Origin: a bacterium
GTDB taxonomy: Bacteria; Acidobacteriota; Thermoanaerobaculia; Multivoradales; J023
Assembly: GCA_024226315.1 (NCBI GenBank)
Contig: JAAELT010000601.1
Location: forward strand, 1 to 63,609
Length of the DNA stretch: 63,609 nt
Direction: 5' to 3'
Part shown: piece by piece, positions 7,532-16,396 of the stretch
Numbering within the stretch: position 1 is the first letter of the stretch
Layout of the letters: each line of letters opens with the position of its first letter
Translations under genes and position numbers: made by a program
The notes under the pieces: generated by a model
What the model was told of the DNA's origin: nothing
Databases searched by the model: none
Seen by the model: the letters and a program-made list of their open reading frames with translations, nothing else

Positions 7532-9931
7532 ATGGCCCTGAAGAAGTCCGAGCTCTACAGCTCCCTCTGGAAGAGCTGCGACGAGCTACGCGGCGGCATG
7601 GATGCCAGCCAGTACAAGGACTACGTGCTGGTGCTGCTGTTCATCAAGTACGTCAGCGACAAGTACGCCGGCCAGCCTTACGCGCCGATCGAGATCCCGT
7701 CCGGCGCCAGCTTCGCGGACATGGTGGCGCTCAAGGGCACGAGCGACATCGGCGACCAGATCAACAAGAAGATCCTCGCGCCGCTGGCCAAGGCCAACAA
7801 GCTCTCGAGCTTCCCGGACTTCAACGACGCCGCCAAGCTCGGCAGCGGCAAGGAGATGGTCGACCGGCTGACCAACCTGGTGGCCATCTTCGAGAACCCG
7901 GCGCTGGATTTCTCGAAGAACCGCGCCGAGGGCGACGACATCCTGGGCGACGCCTACGAGTACCTGATGCGGCACTTCGCCACGGAGAGCGGCAAGAGCA
8001 AGGGCCAGTTCTATACTCCGGCCGAGGTCAGCCGCATCATGGCGAAGGTCATCGGCATCGGCGAGGCGGAGACCAGCGCCTCGACCACCGTCTACGACCC
8101 CACCTGCGGCTCGGGCTCTCTGCTGCTGAAGGTCGGCGACGAGGCCCCGACCGCGGTCACTCTCTACGGCCAGGAGAAGGACGCCGCCACCAGCGGCCTG
8201 GCCCGCATGAACATGATCCTGCACGATAATCCCACGGCGCTGATCGTGCAGGGCAACACGGTGGCCGATCCCCGGTTCATGGACGGCGACATCATCAAGA
8301 CGTTCGACTACGTCGTCGCCAATCCGCCGTTCTCGGACAAGCGGTGGAGCACCGGCCTGGATCCGGCAAACGACCCCCACGGCCGTTTCGAGCCCTTCGG
8401 GGTGCCGCCCGCCAAGCAGGGCGACTACGCCTACCTGCTGCACATCGTCCGCTCGCTGAAGTCCACCGGCCGGGGCGCGTGCATCCTGCCGCACGGGGTC
8501 TTGTTCCGCGGCAACGTGGAGGCCGACATCCGCCGCGCTTTGGTGCGCAAGGGCTACATCCTGGGCATCATCGGCCTGCCCGCCAACCTCTTCTACGGCA
8601 CCGGCATCCCGGCCTGCATCGTGGTGGTCGACAAGGCGGGTGCCCGTGCCCGCCGGGGCGTCTTCATGATCGACGCCAGTGGCGGCTTCAAGAAGGACGG
8701 CCCCAAGAACCGCCTGCGCGACATGGACATCCACAGGATCGTGGACGTCTTCAACAGGCGGCTCGGGGTGGCGAAGTACTCGCGCTTGGTGCCGTTCGCG
8801 GAGATCGAGAAGAACGAGTTCAACCTGAACCTGCCGCGCTACATCGACAGCCAGGAGCCCGAGGATCTGCAGGACATCGAGGGCCACCTGCGGGGCGGCA
8901 TCCCCGTCGCCGACGTCGACGCGCTCCAGCGTTACTGGGACGTCTGCCCGCACCTGCGGTTCAACCTGTTCAAGGACAACCGGTCGGGCTACGTGGATCT
9001 CACGGTGGAAAAATCGCGCATCAAGTCCGCCATCTACGAGTACCCCGAGTTCGTCGCCTTCGTCGAAGAGATGAACGGCCACTTCGCCGCCTGGCGCGAC
9101 CGGGCCGCCGCTATCCTCAAGGCCCTAGGCGCCGGCTGTCACCCGAATCAGGTCATCGCCCGCCTCTCCGAGAATCTCCTCGCCCACTACGGCGACAAGC
9201 CGCTCATCGACCCCTACGACGTCTATCAGCACCTGATGGACTATTGGGCCGACACCATGCAGGACGACTGCTACCTGATCGCAGCCGAAGGCTGGAAGGC
9301 GAAGACCAGCCGGATCCTGGTGAAGGACAAGAAGGGTAAAGAGAAGGACAAAGGCTGGACCTGCGATCTCCTGCCCAAGGCCGTCATTGTGGCCCATTAC
9401 TTCGCCGAGGAGCAGGCGGCCATCGACAAGCTTGCCGCGGAGTTGGAGGGGGTTACCGCCAAGCTCAGTGAGTTGGAGGAGGAACAGAGCGGCGAAGATG
9501 GAGCGTTCGCCGAACTCGACAAAGTTAACAAGGGCAACGTCAACGCGCGGCTGAGGGAGATCGAGGGCGACTCGCAGGCGAAAGACGAGGCTACGATGCT
9601 GAACGAGTGGTTGAAGCTCAAACGCAAAGATGCCTCCGTGAAGAAGCACCTCAAGGAGGCCGAAACAGCTCTCGACGCCTTGGCACACGATCAGTATCCG
9701 AACCTCATCGAATCCGAGATCAAGATGCTGGCGGTCGGAAACAAGTGGTTGGCAGCACTCGGCACCTCCATCGATGGCGAGTTGGACCGCGTGAGCCAAC
9801 AACTTACGCAGCGTGTGAAGGTGTTGGCTGAGCGTTACGAGATCCCGGTGCCTCAGGTGGCTGATCGTGTCGTCGACCTCGAGGCCAAAGTGAACAACCA
9901 CCTAGAGAGGATGGGGTTCGCATGGAACTGA
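7532..9931 (+). CDS. hsdM: Type I restriction-modification methyltransferase subunit HsdM
   Basis: This is a 799-residue adenine-N6 methyltransferase. The N-terminal helical HsdM_N region (residues 1-130) is followed by the methylase core with SAM-binding motif I (DPTCGSGSLLLK, ~190) and catalytic motif IV (NPPF, ~266). It is longer than the usual ~500 residues: an extra C-terminal ~300 residues include a Lys/Glu-rich stretch (KDKKGKEKDKG) and a long coiled coil (LAAELEGVTAKLSELEEEQ ... LKRKDASVKKHLKEAE), a layout seen in one type I subfamily. It forms the methylase with HsdS and the nuclease with HsdR. It overlaps hsdS by 10 bp. Confidence 0.96.
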   Translation: MALKKSELYSSLWKSCDELRGGMDASQYKDYVLVLLFIKYVSDKYAGQPYAPIEIPSGASFADMVALKGTSDIGDQINKKILAPLAKANKLSSFPDFNDAAKLGSGKEMVDRLTNLVAIFENPALDFSKNRAEGDDILGDAYEYLMRHFATESGKSKGQFYTPAEVSRIMAKVIGIGEAETSASTTVYDPTCGSGSLLLKVGDEAPTAVTLYGQEKDAATSGLARMNMILHDNPTALIVQGNTVADPRFMDGDIIKTFDYVVANPPFSDKRWSTGLDPANDPHGRFEPFGVPPAKQGDYAYLLHIVRSLKSTGRGACILPHGVLFRGNVEADIRRALVRKGYILGIIGLPANLFYGTGIPACIVVVDKAGARARRGVFMIDASGGFKKDGPKNRLRDMDIHRIVDVFNRRLGVAKYSRLVPFAEIEKNEFNLNLPRYIDSQEPEDLQDIEGHLRGGIPVADVDALQRYWDVCPHLRFNLFKDNRSGYVDLTVEKSRIKSAIYEYPEFVAFVEEMNGHFAAWRDRAAAILKALGAGCHPNQVIARLSENLLAHYGDKPLIDPYDVYQHLMDYWADTMQDDCYLIAAEGWKAKTSRILVKDKKGKEKDKGWTCDLLPKAVIVAHYFAEEQAAIDKLAAELEGVTAKLSELEEEQSGEDGAFAELDKVNKGNVNARLREIEGDSQAKDEATMLNEWLKLKRKDASVKKHLKEAETALDALAHDQYPNLIESEIKMLAVGNKWLAALGTSIDGELDRVSQQLTQRVKVLAERYEIPVPQVADRVVDLEAKVNNHLERMGFAWN

Positions 9932-11079
9932 AGCCCGGCTACAAGCAGACCGAGGCCGGGGCAGTCCCGACGGATTGGGTAGTGATCGACCTGTCGGAAC
10001 TCTGCACTCTCCAAAGAGGCTTCGATATTACCGAGGCGACGAGATCGCCAGGAACGGTCCCGGTCTATTCGTCTTCTGGACATTCCTATTACCACAACAA
10101 GGCGATGGTGCCCCCGCCAGGCGTGGTAACCGGAAGGAAAGGGCTCCTCGGACGGGTATTTCTCATCAACGAACCATTCTGGCCGCACGACACAACGTTG
10201 TGGGCCAAGGACTTCAGGGGCAACCATCCCGCCTACGTAGCACTGGTTCTCCAAAACTTTCATCTCGAGCGTTTAGATGCGGCGACATCAGTGCCTACGC
10301 TCAATCGAAATAACCTGGCTGGCCACTCAGTAGCCATCCCAAACACCAAAGCCGAACAAGAAGCTATCGCCGAGGTGTTGAGCGACGCAGACGCGCTCGT
10401 CGAATCCCTAGAGCAACTCATTGCCAAGAAGCGCCTGCTCAAACAGGGCACCATGCAGGAATTGCTCACCGGCAAGAAGCGCCTGCCCGGTTTCGAAATC
10501 AAGCCCGGCTACAGGCAGACCAAGGCCGGGATTATCCCGCACGACTGGACTCTCGATTACATTGAGAACCTCGCTCACATCGCAACAGGCAGCAGAAACA
10601 CTCAGGATCGCGTCGATGACGGCCAGTATCCGTTCTTCGTGCGGTCTCAGACTATTGAACGCATAAACAGCTACTCTTTCGATGGAGAGGCGGTTTTGAC
10701 GGCAGGCGATGGCGTTGGAACAGGCAGGGTATTCCACTACATCAATGGCAAGTTCGACACCCACCAGCGTGTATACCGGATCTCCGATTTTAGTGGGCGG
10801 GTAAACGGCTCCTTTTTCTATCTCTACTTCAGTAGCAATTTCTACAGCCGAATCATGCAGATGACGGCGAAGTCATCGGTTGATTCTGTCCGTAGGGAGA
10901 TGATCGCAAGAATGCTCGTCCCCCTGCCGCCCACGAAGGCCGAACAGGACGCCATCGCCAACATCCTCTCCGACATGGACGCCGAGATCGCCGCGCTCGA
11001 AGCCAAGCTCGCCAAAGCCCGCCAGATCAAGAAGGGCATGATGCAACAGCTCCTGACCGGCAGGATACGCCTCGTATGA
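9922..11079 (+). CDS. hsdS: Type I restriction specificity subunit HsdS
   Basis: This 385-residue protein consists of two half-repeats, each a target recognition domain plus a helical spacer. Half 1 starts MELKPGYKQTEAGAVPTDW and ends with AEQEAIAEVLSDADALVESL ... MQELLTGKKRL. Half 2 starts FEIKPGYRQTKAGIIPHDW and ends AEQDAIANILSDMDAEIAAL ... MQQLLTGRIRL. The two spacers set the distance between the halves of the bipartite recognition site. The two variable domains differ, so the target should be asymmetric. It overlaps hsdM upstream and the next gene by 4 bp (ATGA). The near-identical DNA at the start of each half could allow domain exchange. Confidence 0.95.
   Translation: MELKPGYKQTEAGAVPTDWVVIDLSELCTLQRGFDITEATRSPGTVPVYSSSGHSYYHNKAMVPPPGVVTGRKGLLGRVFLINEPFWPHDTTLWAKDFRGNHPAYVALVLQNFHLERLDAATSVPTLNRNNLAGHSVAIPNTKAEQEAIAEVLSDADALVESLEQLIAKKRLLKQGTMQELLTGKKRLPGFEIKPGYRQTKAGIIPHDWTLDYIENLAHIATGSRNTQDRVDDGQYPFFVRSQTIERINSYSFDGEAVLTAGDGVGTGRVFHYINGKFDTHQRVYRISDFSGRVNGSFFYLYFSSNFYSRIMQMTAKSSVDSVRREMIARMLVPLPPTKAEQDAIANILSDMDAEIAALEAKLAKARQIKKGMMQQLLTGRIRLV
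9931..10530 (+). repeat. 30-bp direct repeat heading each HsdS half
   Basis: Bases 9931-9960 and 10501-10530 match at 28 of 30 positions, both encoding KPGY(K/R)QT(E/K)AG. They lie 570 bp apart at equivalent positions in the two HsdS halves and could recombine to delete or swap a recognition domain. Confidence 0.8.
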
Positions 11080-12470
11080 AAGAAAGCCCGCACATCGAAT
11101 GGAAGACGTCCTGGCGGGACAGCTACCTGCGATGGATCTGCGGCTTCGCCAACGCCGAGGGCGGCATGCTGGTGATCGGGCGCAACGACAAGGGCGAGGC
11201 CGTCGGTGTCAAGGACGCCGAGAAGCTCATGGAGGAGATTCCCAACAAGGTGCGGGATCTCCTGGGCATCATGGTGGACGTGAACCTGCGCCAGGTGGAC
11301 AACAAGGATACGGTTGAGATCGTGGCCGAGCCCTATCCCTACCCGGTGAGCTACAAGGGCGAATACCACTACCGCAGCGGCTCCACCAAACAGACGTTGA
11401 GGGGCGCGGCCCTGGACCGCTTCCTTCTCGACAAGCAAGGACGGCATTGGGACGCGATACCGGTGCCCGGTTTCGGCCTCGAGGATCTTGCATCCCAGAC
11501 CCTGGCCCATTTCCGCAAAGTGGCCGAGCGCAGCGGGCGCATGCCGGACGACCTCTTGACCGAATCCGATGCCGTGCTGATCGACAAGCTGCGCTTGCTC
11601 GACGGTGACTTGTTGAAACGAGCAGCCCTGCTGCTCTTCGGCAAAGATCCCGAACGCCTGGTCACCGGCGCATTTCTCAAGATCGGCTTCTTCCGCACCG
11701 ACAGCGATCTGCTCTACCACGACGAAGTTCACGGCGATCTCTTCACTCAGATCGATCGCGGTCTCGACCTGTTGCTGACCAAGTACCTCAAGGCGGGCAT
11801 CAGCTACCTTGGGCCGCAACGTATCGAGACGCCGCCAGTGCCGGAGAGAGCTTTGCGCGAAGCACTGATCAACGCCATCGCCCACAAGGACTACACCGCC
11901 GCGATCCCGGTCCAGGTCAGCGTCTACCCCGACAAACTCCTGATATGGAACCCCGGCCATTTACCTCGGGGCTGGACGCTGGCGCACTTGACCGCCAAAC
12001 ACGCCTCCTACCCGTTCAACCCCGACATTGCCAACGTCTTCTTTCGAGCAGCCTACCTCGAAGCCTGGGGGCGCGGCATCGATATGATCCGCAGCGCCTG
12101 CGAGGAGCACGGTTGCCCGGAGCCGCAATTGCGCTGGGACAACGGCCTTTGGATGGAGCTCGGATTCGCGGACGTGGGAGCGGAGGCCACCCCTCAGGTC
12201 ACCCCCCAAGTCGCCCCCCAGGTCACCCCCCAGGTCGAGCGTCTCTTGACGGTCCTTCATGGCGACATGAGTCGGGATGCTATCCAGGCGGCGCTGAGTC
12301 TCAAAGACCGGAAGTCGTTTCGCGGGCGCTATCTGGCGCCGGCGCTGAGTGCGGGGCTCATCGCCATGACACTCCCCGACAAACCCAGCAGCCGGCTGCA
12401 GCGTTACCGGCTCACCCCGAAGGGTGAGGCCCGCCTGGCGGCACGCCAGCGAGAGGACGAACAGCCTTGA
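11076..12470 (+). CDS. AlbA_2/Schlafen-type putative DNA-binding ATPase in the RM operon
   Basis: This 464-residue protein has an N-terminal AlbA_2 (Schlafen AAA_4 / divergent DNA-binding) domain: IEWKTSWRDSYLRWICGFAN, AEGGMLVIGRNDKGEAVGV, and later YHYRSGSTKQTL. The central part (PERALREALINAIAHKDYT, VSVYPDKLLIWNPG) matches the RecG-like HATPase_c_4 region of this family. A linker of TPQV/APQV repeats (~residues 372-388) leads to a C-terminal winged-helix region (AIQAALSLKDRKSFRGRYL). Such proteins are often carried inside type I RM operons between hsdS and hsdR, with an accessory or regulatory role that is not settled. ATGA overlap with hsdS and TTGA overlap with hsdR show tight coupling. 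Confidence 0.88.
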   Translation: MKESPHIEWKTSWRDSYLRWICGFANAEGGMLVIGRNDKGEAVGVKDAEKLMEEIPNKVRDLLGIMVDVNLRQVDNKDTVEIVAEPYPYPVSYKGEYHYRSGSTKQTLRGAALDRFLLDKQGRHWDAIPVPGFGLEDLASQTLAHFRKVAERSGRMPDDLLTESDAVLIDKLRLLDGDLLKRAALLLFGKDPERLVTGAFLKIGFFRTDSDLLYHDEVHGDLFTQIDRGLDLLLTKYLKAGISYLGPQRIETPPVPERALREALINAIAHKDYTAAIPVQVSVYPDKLLIWNPGHLPRGWTLAHLTAKHASYPFNPDIANVFFRAAYLEAWGRGIDMIRSACEEHGCPEPQLRWDNGLWMELGFADVGAEATPQVTPQVAPQVTPQVERLLTVLHGDMSRDAIQAALSLKDRKSFRGRYLAPALSAGLIAMTLPDKPSSRLQRYRLTPKGEARLAARQREDEQP

Positions 12471-15400
12471 GCACCGTCGGGCAACCCGAGCGCGTCACCC
12501 AGAACCGCGTCATCGCCCTCTTCCGCGACCAGCTCGGCTACCGCTACCTCGGCGACTGGACCGACCGCCCCAACAACAGCAACCTCGAGGAGGATCTGCT
12601 CTCCGAATGGCTGACCTGGAGCGGCTACTCGGGGGCCCAGATCGGCGCCGCCCTCCACAAGCTCCGCACCGAGGCGAGCAACCACAGCCGCAACCTCTAC
12701 GGTAACAACCAGGCCGTCTACGGCCTGCTGCGCTATGGCGTGCCCGTGAAGATCGAGGCGGGCGAGGTGACCGAGACCGTCCACCTCGTCAACTGGCGGG
12801 AGCCCGAGCAGAACGACTTCGCCATCGCCGAAGAGGTGACCCTCCACGGCAACCACGAGCGCCGGCCCGACCTCGTGCTGTACGTCAACGGCATCGCTGT
12901 CGGCGTGGTGGAGCTCAAGAGCAGCCGCGTCAGCATCGGCGACGGCATCCGCCAGAACCTCTCTAACCAGAAACCGGAGTTCAACGAGTGGTTCTTCAGC
13001 ACCGTGCAGATCCTCTTCGCCGGCAGCGACTCCGAGGGACTCAGGTACGGCACCATCCGTACGGAAGAGAAGTACTACCTGAAGTGGAAGGAGGACGAGG
13101 ACGACGACAGCGGCTACAAGCTCGACAAGTACCTGGCGAAGATGTGCGCCAAGGACCGGCTGATCGAGCTGATGCACGACTTCGTGCTCTTCGACGGCGG
13201 CGTCAAGAAGCTGCCGCGGGCGCACCAGTACTTCGGCGTCAAGGCCGCGCAGCGTCATGTCGGCCAGAAGCGGAGCGGCATCATCTGGCACACCCAGGGG
13301 AGCGGCAAAAGCATCGTCATGGTGCTGCTCGCCCGGTGGATCCTGGAGAACAACCCTGACGCCCGCGTCGCCGTCATCACCGACCGCGACGAGCTCGACA
13401 AACAGATCGAACGGGTCTTCACCGACGCGGGCGAGACCATCCATCGCACCAGCAGCGGCAGCGACCTGATGCGCCAGCTCGGCAAGGCCAAGCCGCGCCT
13501 GCTGTGCTCGCTGGTCCACAAGTTCGGCCACAAGAACGTCACCGACTTCGAGGGTTTCATCAAAGAGCTCGAATCCCGGCCCAGCCCCACCGTGGGCGAG
13601 GTCTACGTTTTCGTCGACGAGTGCCATCGCACCCAGGGCGGCAAGCTGCACCGGACCATGAAGGCCATGATGCCGGACGCGGTCTTCATCGGCTTCACTG
13701 GCACGCCCCTGCTGGCCAAAGACCGCAAGACGAGCCTGGAGGTCTTCGGCGGCTACATCCACACCTACAAGTTCAGCGAGGGCGTCGAAGACGGGGTGAT
13801 TCTCGATCTCGTCTACGAGGCGCGGGACATCGATCAGCGCCTCGGCTCCGAGGACAAGATCGACGCCTGGTTCGAGGCCAAGACCCGGGGACTGAACGCC
13901 TGGCAGAAAGACGAGCTGAAGACGAAATGGGGCACCATGCAGACCGTGCTCAGCTCCCGCTCGCGCATGGGGCGGGTGGTGAGCGACCTGATCTTCGACT
14001 TCAGCGTCAAGCCGCGCCTGTCCAGCGAGCGCGGCAACGCCATCCTGGTGGCCTCCAGCATCTACGAGGCGTGCAAGTACTTCAGCCTGTTCCAGAAGAC
14101 CCCGTTCAAGGACAGGTGCGCGGTGGTCACCTCGTACGACCCCCAGGCGCAGGACGTGAGCAAGGAGGAGACCGGCGCCAACACCGAGACCGACAAGCAG
14201 CTCATCTTCAATACCTACACCGAGCTGCTGAAAGACGTCGACGCCAGGCCGGGCATGAGCAGGACCGAGGCCTACGAAGAGCGGGCCAAGGGCCTGTTCA
14301 CCCGGGAGCCGGCGAACATGAAGCTGTTGGTGGTGGTGGACAAGCTGCTCACCGGCTTCGACGCGCCGCCTTGCACCTACCTCTACATCGACAAGTCGAT
14401 GCAGGACCACGGCCTCTTCCAGGCCATCTGCCGCGTCAACCGCCTGGACGGCGAGGACAAGGATTTCGGCTACATCGTCGACTACAAGGACCTCTTCAAG
14501 AAGGTCGAGAACGCCATCGCCGTCTACACCTCGGAGCTCGATCACAGCGCCGAAGGCCCGGACCCGGAGGTGCTGCTGCAAGATCGCCTCGAGAAGGGCC
14601 GGGAACGACTCGACAGCGCGCTCGAGGCCCTCGTCTTGCTGTGCGAGTCGGTGGAGCCGCCCGAGGGCGAGCTGGAGCACATCCACTACTTCTGCGGCAA
14701 CACCGAAGTTCCGGCGGACCTCGCAGAACGGGAGCCGCGCCGGGCGGCGCTCTATCAAGCGACGGCAGCGCTGGTGCGAGCCTACGCCAACATCGCCGAC
14801 GAGCTGGAAGCCGCCGGCTACAGCGATGCCGACATCACCGACATCAAGGAGCGGCTCCAACACTACCTGAGCGTCCGCGACATCATCCGCAAGGCCAGCG
14901 GCGAGACACTCGATCTCAAGGCCTACGAGGCCGACATGCGGCACCTCATCGACACCTACATCGAGGCCGACGAGCCGAGGACGATCTCGCCCTTCGATGA
15001 CATGAGCCTGATGGAGCTGATCGGGAAGACCGGCATCGAAGCAGCCATCGAGTCGCAGCTGGGCGAGCTGAGCGGCAACCGCGACGCCATCGCCGAGACC
15101 ATCGAGAACAACGTCCGCCGCAGGATCCTCAAGGAGCACCTGAACGATCCGGCCTTTTACGCGAGGATGTCGTCGCTGCTGGACGAGATCATCAAGACGA
15201 GGAAGGCCAAGGCCGTGGCCTACGAGGAGTACCTGAAACGCATCGCGGATCTGGCGCAGCAGGTCGATGCGGGACAGGCCGACGACACGCCCGAGCCGCT
15301 CAAAGACAGCCCGGCGCTGCGGGCTCTCTACAACAACCTGAAGGCCGCCAGGGATCTCGTGGGTGAAACGCCGGGCGAGTACTCGGAAGCCGGGAAAAGA

Positions 15401-15634
15401 CCTGCGAGGGCGGATTTTATTGCAGGCCCGCGAGCCGAGTACTCGGACTCCGGTGACACGGCACTGGATCTGGCGCTCGAGATCGACGCGAAAGTGAAGC
15501 TGGTGCGGCCGGATGGCTGGCGCGGCGTCCAGGCCCGCGAGCAGGTCATCAAGGGCGCCCTGTTCGAGCTCCTGCAAGACGGAGCCGAAGTGGAGCGGCT
15601 CTTCTCCATTATCAAGGCGCAGGACGAGTACTGA
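12467..15634 (+). CDS. hsdR: Type I restriction endonuclease/translocase subunit HsdR
   Basis: This 1055-residue protein starts at TTG inside a TTGA overlap with the previous stop. The N-terminal RecB-like nuclease shows RRPDLVLYVNG ... VGVVELKSS (D and E-x-K, ~145-160). The SF2 translocase follows: HTQGSGKS (Walker A, ~278), DECHRTQGG (~383), FIGFTGTPLL, LLVVVDKLLTGFDAP and QAICRVNR (motif VI). The C-terminal ~350 residues are helical and bind the methylase. It translocates DNA and cuts at a distance from unmethylated sites. Its TGA overlaps the ATG of the next gene (TGATG). Confidence 0.96.
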   Translation: MSTVGQPERVTQNRVIALFRDQLGYRYLGDWTDRPNNSNLEEDLLSEWLTWSGYSGAQIGAALHKLRTEASNHSRNLYGNNQAVYGLLRYGVPVKIEAGEVTETVHLVNWREPEQNDFAIAEEVTLHGNHERRPDLVLYVNGIAVGVVELKSSRVSIGDGIRQNLSNQKPEFNEWFFSTVQILFAGSDSEGLRYGTIRTEEKYYLKWKEDEDDDSGYKLDKYLAKMCAKDRLIELMHDFVLFDGGVKKLPRAHQYFGVKAAQRHVGQKRSGIIWHTQGSGKSIVMVLLARWILENNPDARVAVITDRDELDKQIERVFTDAGETIHRTSSGSDLMRQLGKAKPRLLCSLVHKFGHKNVTDFEGFIKELESRPSPTVGEVYVFVDECHRTQGGKLHRTMKAMMPDAVFIGFTGTPLLAKDRKTSLEVFGGYIHTYKFSEGVEDGVILDLVYEARDIDQRLGSEDKIDAWFEAKTRGLNAWQKDELKTKWGTMQTVLSSRSRMGRVVSDLIFDFSVKPRLSSERGNAILVASSIYEACKYFSLFQKTPFKDRCAVVTSYDPQAQDVSKEETGANTETDKQLIFNTYTELLKDVDARPGMSRTEAYEERAKGLFTREPANMKLLVVVDKLLTGFDAPPCTYLYIDKSMQDHGLFQAICRVNRLDGEDKDFGYIVDYKDLFKKVENAIAVYTSELDHSAEGPDPEVLLQDRLEKGRERLDSALEALVLLCESVEPPEGELEHIHYFCGNTEVPADLAEREPRRAALYQATAALVRAYANIADELEAAGYSDADITDIKERLQHYLSVRDIIRKASGETLDLKAYEADMRHLIDTYIEADEPRTISPFDDMSLMELIGKTGIEAAIESQLGELSGNRDAIAETIENNVRRRILKEHLNDPAFYARMSSLLDEIIKTRKAKAVAYEEYLKRIADLAQQVDAGQADDTPEPLKDSPALRALYNNLKAARDLVGETPGEYSEAGKRPARADFIAGPRAEYSDSGDTALDLALEIDAKVKLVRPDGWRGVQAREQVIKGALFELLQDGAEVERLFSIIKAQDEY

Positions 15635-16350
15635 TGGCGGCGCGGATCCAGCTCGGCGACATCCCGGTGGATGTGGTTCTCAAGGACATCAAGAACGTGC
15701 ATCTGAGCGTCTATCCGCCCACGGGGCGGGTGCGCATCTCGGCCCCCGAGCGCATGAGTCTCGACAACATCCGCGCCTTCGCAATCTCGAAGCTAAGCTG
15801 GATCAAGCAGCAGCAAACCAAGCTGCGCGACCAGGAACGCGAGACGCCGCGCGAGTACGTCGACCGGGAAAGCCACTACGTGTGGGGCCGGCGCTACTTG
15901 CTGACGGTCGCCGAGAGCAACGAGCCACCCTCGATCGAGCTGGATCACAGCCGGATGCTTCTACGAGCTCGTCCGGGGACAGATCGGTCCCGGAGGCAAG
16001 CCCTCGTCGAGCAATGGTACCGGGAGCAACTCAAGGCGGCCGTGCCTCCGCTCCTGGCGAAGTGGCAGCCGCTGATGGGCGTGACCGTCGAGCGATTCTT
16101 CGTGCAGCGGATGAAGACCAGGTGGGGAAGCTGCAACCACGTCGCACGCACCATCCGCCTCAACACCGAGCTCGCCAAGAAGCCGCCGGTGTGCCTCGAC
16201 TACATCATCGTCCACGAGCTGGCCCACCTGCTGGAGCCGACCCACAACGCGCGCTTCGTCGCGATCATGGACAGTTTCATGCCTCAATGGCGGCACCATC
16301 GCGACGTGCTGAATCGCCTGCCGGTGCGGCGAGAGGACTGGAGCTACTGA
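15634..16350 (+). CDS. YgjP-like zinc metalloprotease (DUF45/M48-type)
   Basis: This 238-residue protein has the zinc-binding motif HELAH (~192-196) followed by a third ligand region (EPTHNARF), and the preceding family signature RMKTRWGSCN ... IRLNTELAKKP. These match the YgjP/DUF45 metallopeptidase family. This family commonly forms the last gene of type I RM operons, where its role is not known. Overlap of its ATG with the hsdR stop shows it is translated as part of the operon. No signal peptide is present, so it should be cytoplasmic. Confidence 0.92.
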   Translation: MAARIQLGDIPVDVVLKDIKNVHLSVYPPTGRVRISAPERMSLDNIRAFAISKLSWIKQQQTKLRDQERETPREYVDRESHYVWGRRYLLTVAESNEPPSIELDHSRMLLRARPGTDRSRRQALVEQWYREQLKAAVPPLLAKWQPLMGVTVERFFVQRMKTRWGSCNHVARTIRLNTELAKKPPVCLDYIIVHELAHLLEPTHNARFVAIMDSFMPQWRHHRDVLNRLPVRREDWSY

Positions 16351-16396
16351 CGCCGGTTCGTCGGCTCATGCGCCCACGGGCTGGAACCCTCCGAAC

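Noticed and set aside
6952..7533. 194-residue N-terminal extension of the helicase
   Set aside because: It is repeat-derived, has no family match, and the start at 6951 has a ribosome site and the normal helicase N-terminus.
12404..15577. 1057-codon minus-strand frame
   Set aside because: It is the antisense of hsdR, which has all expected motifs and operon overlaps.
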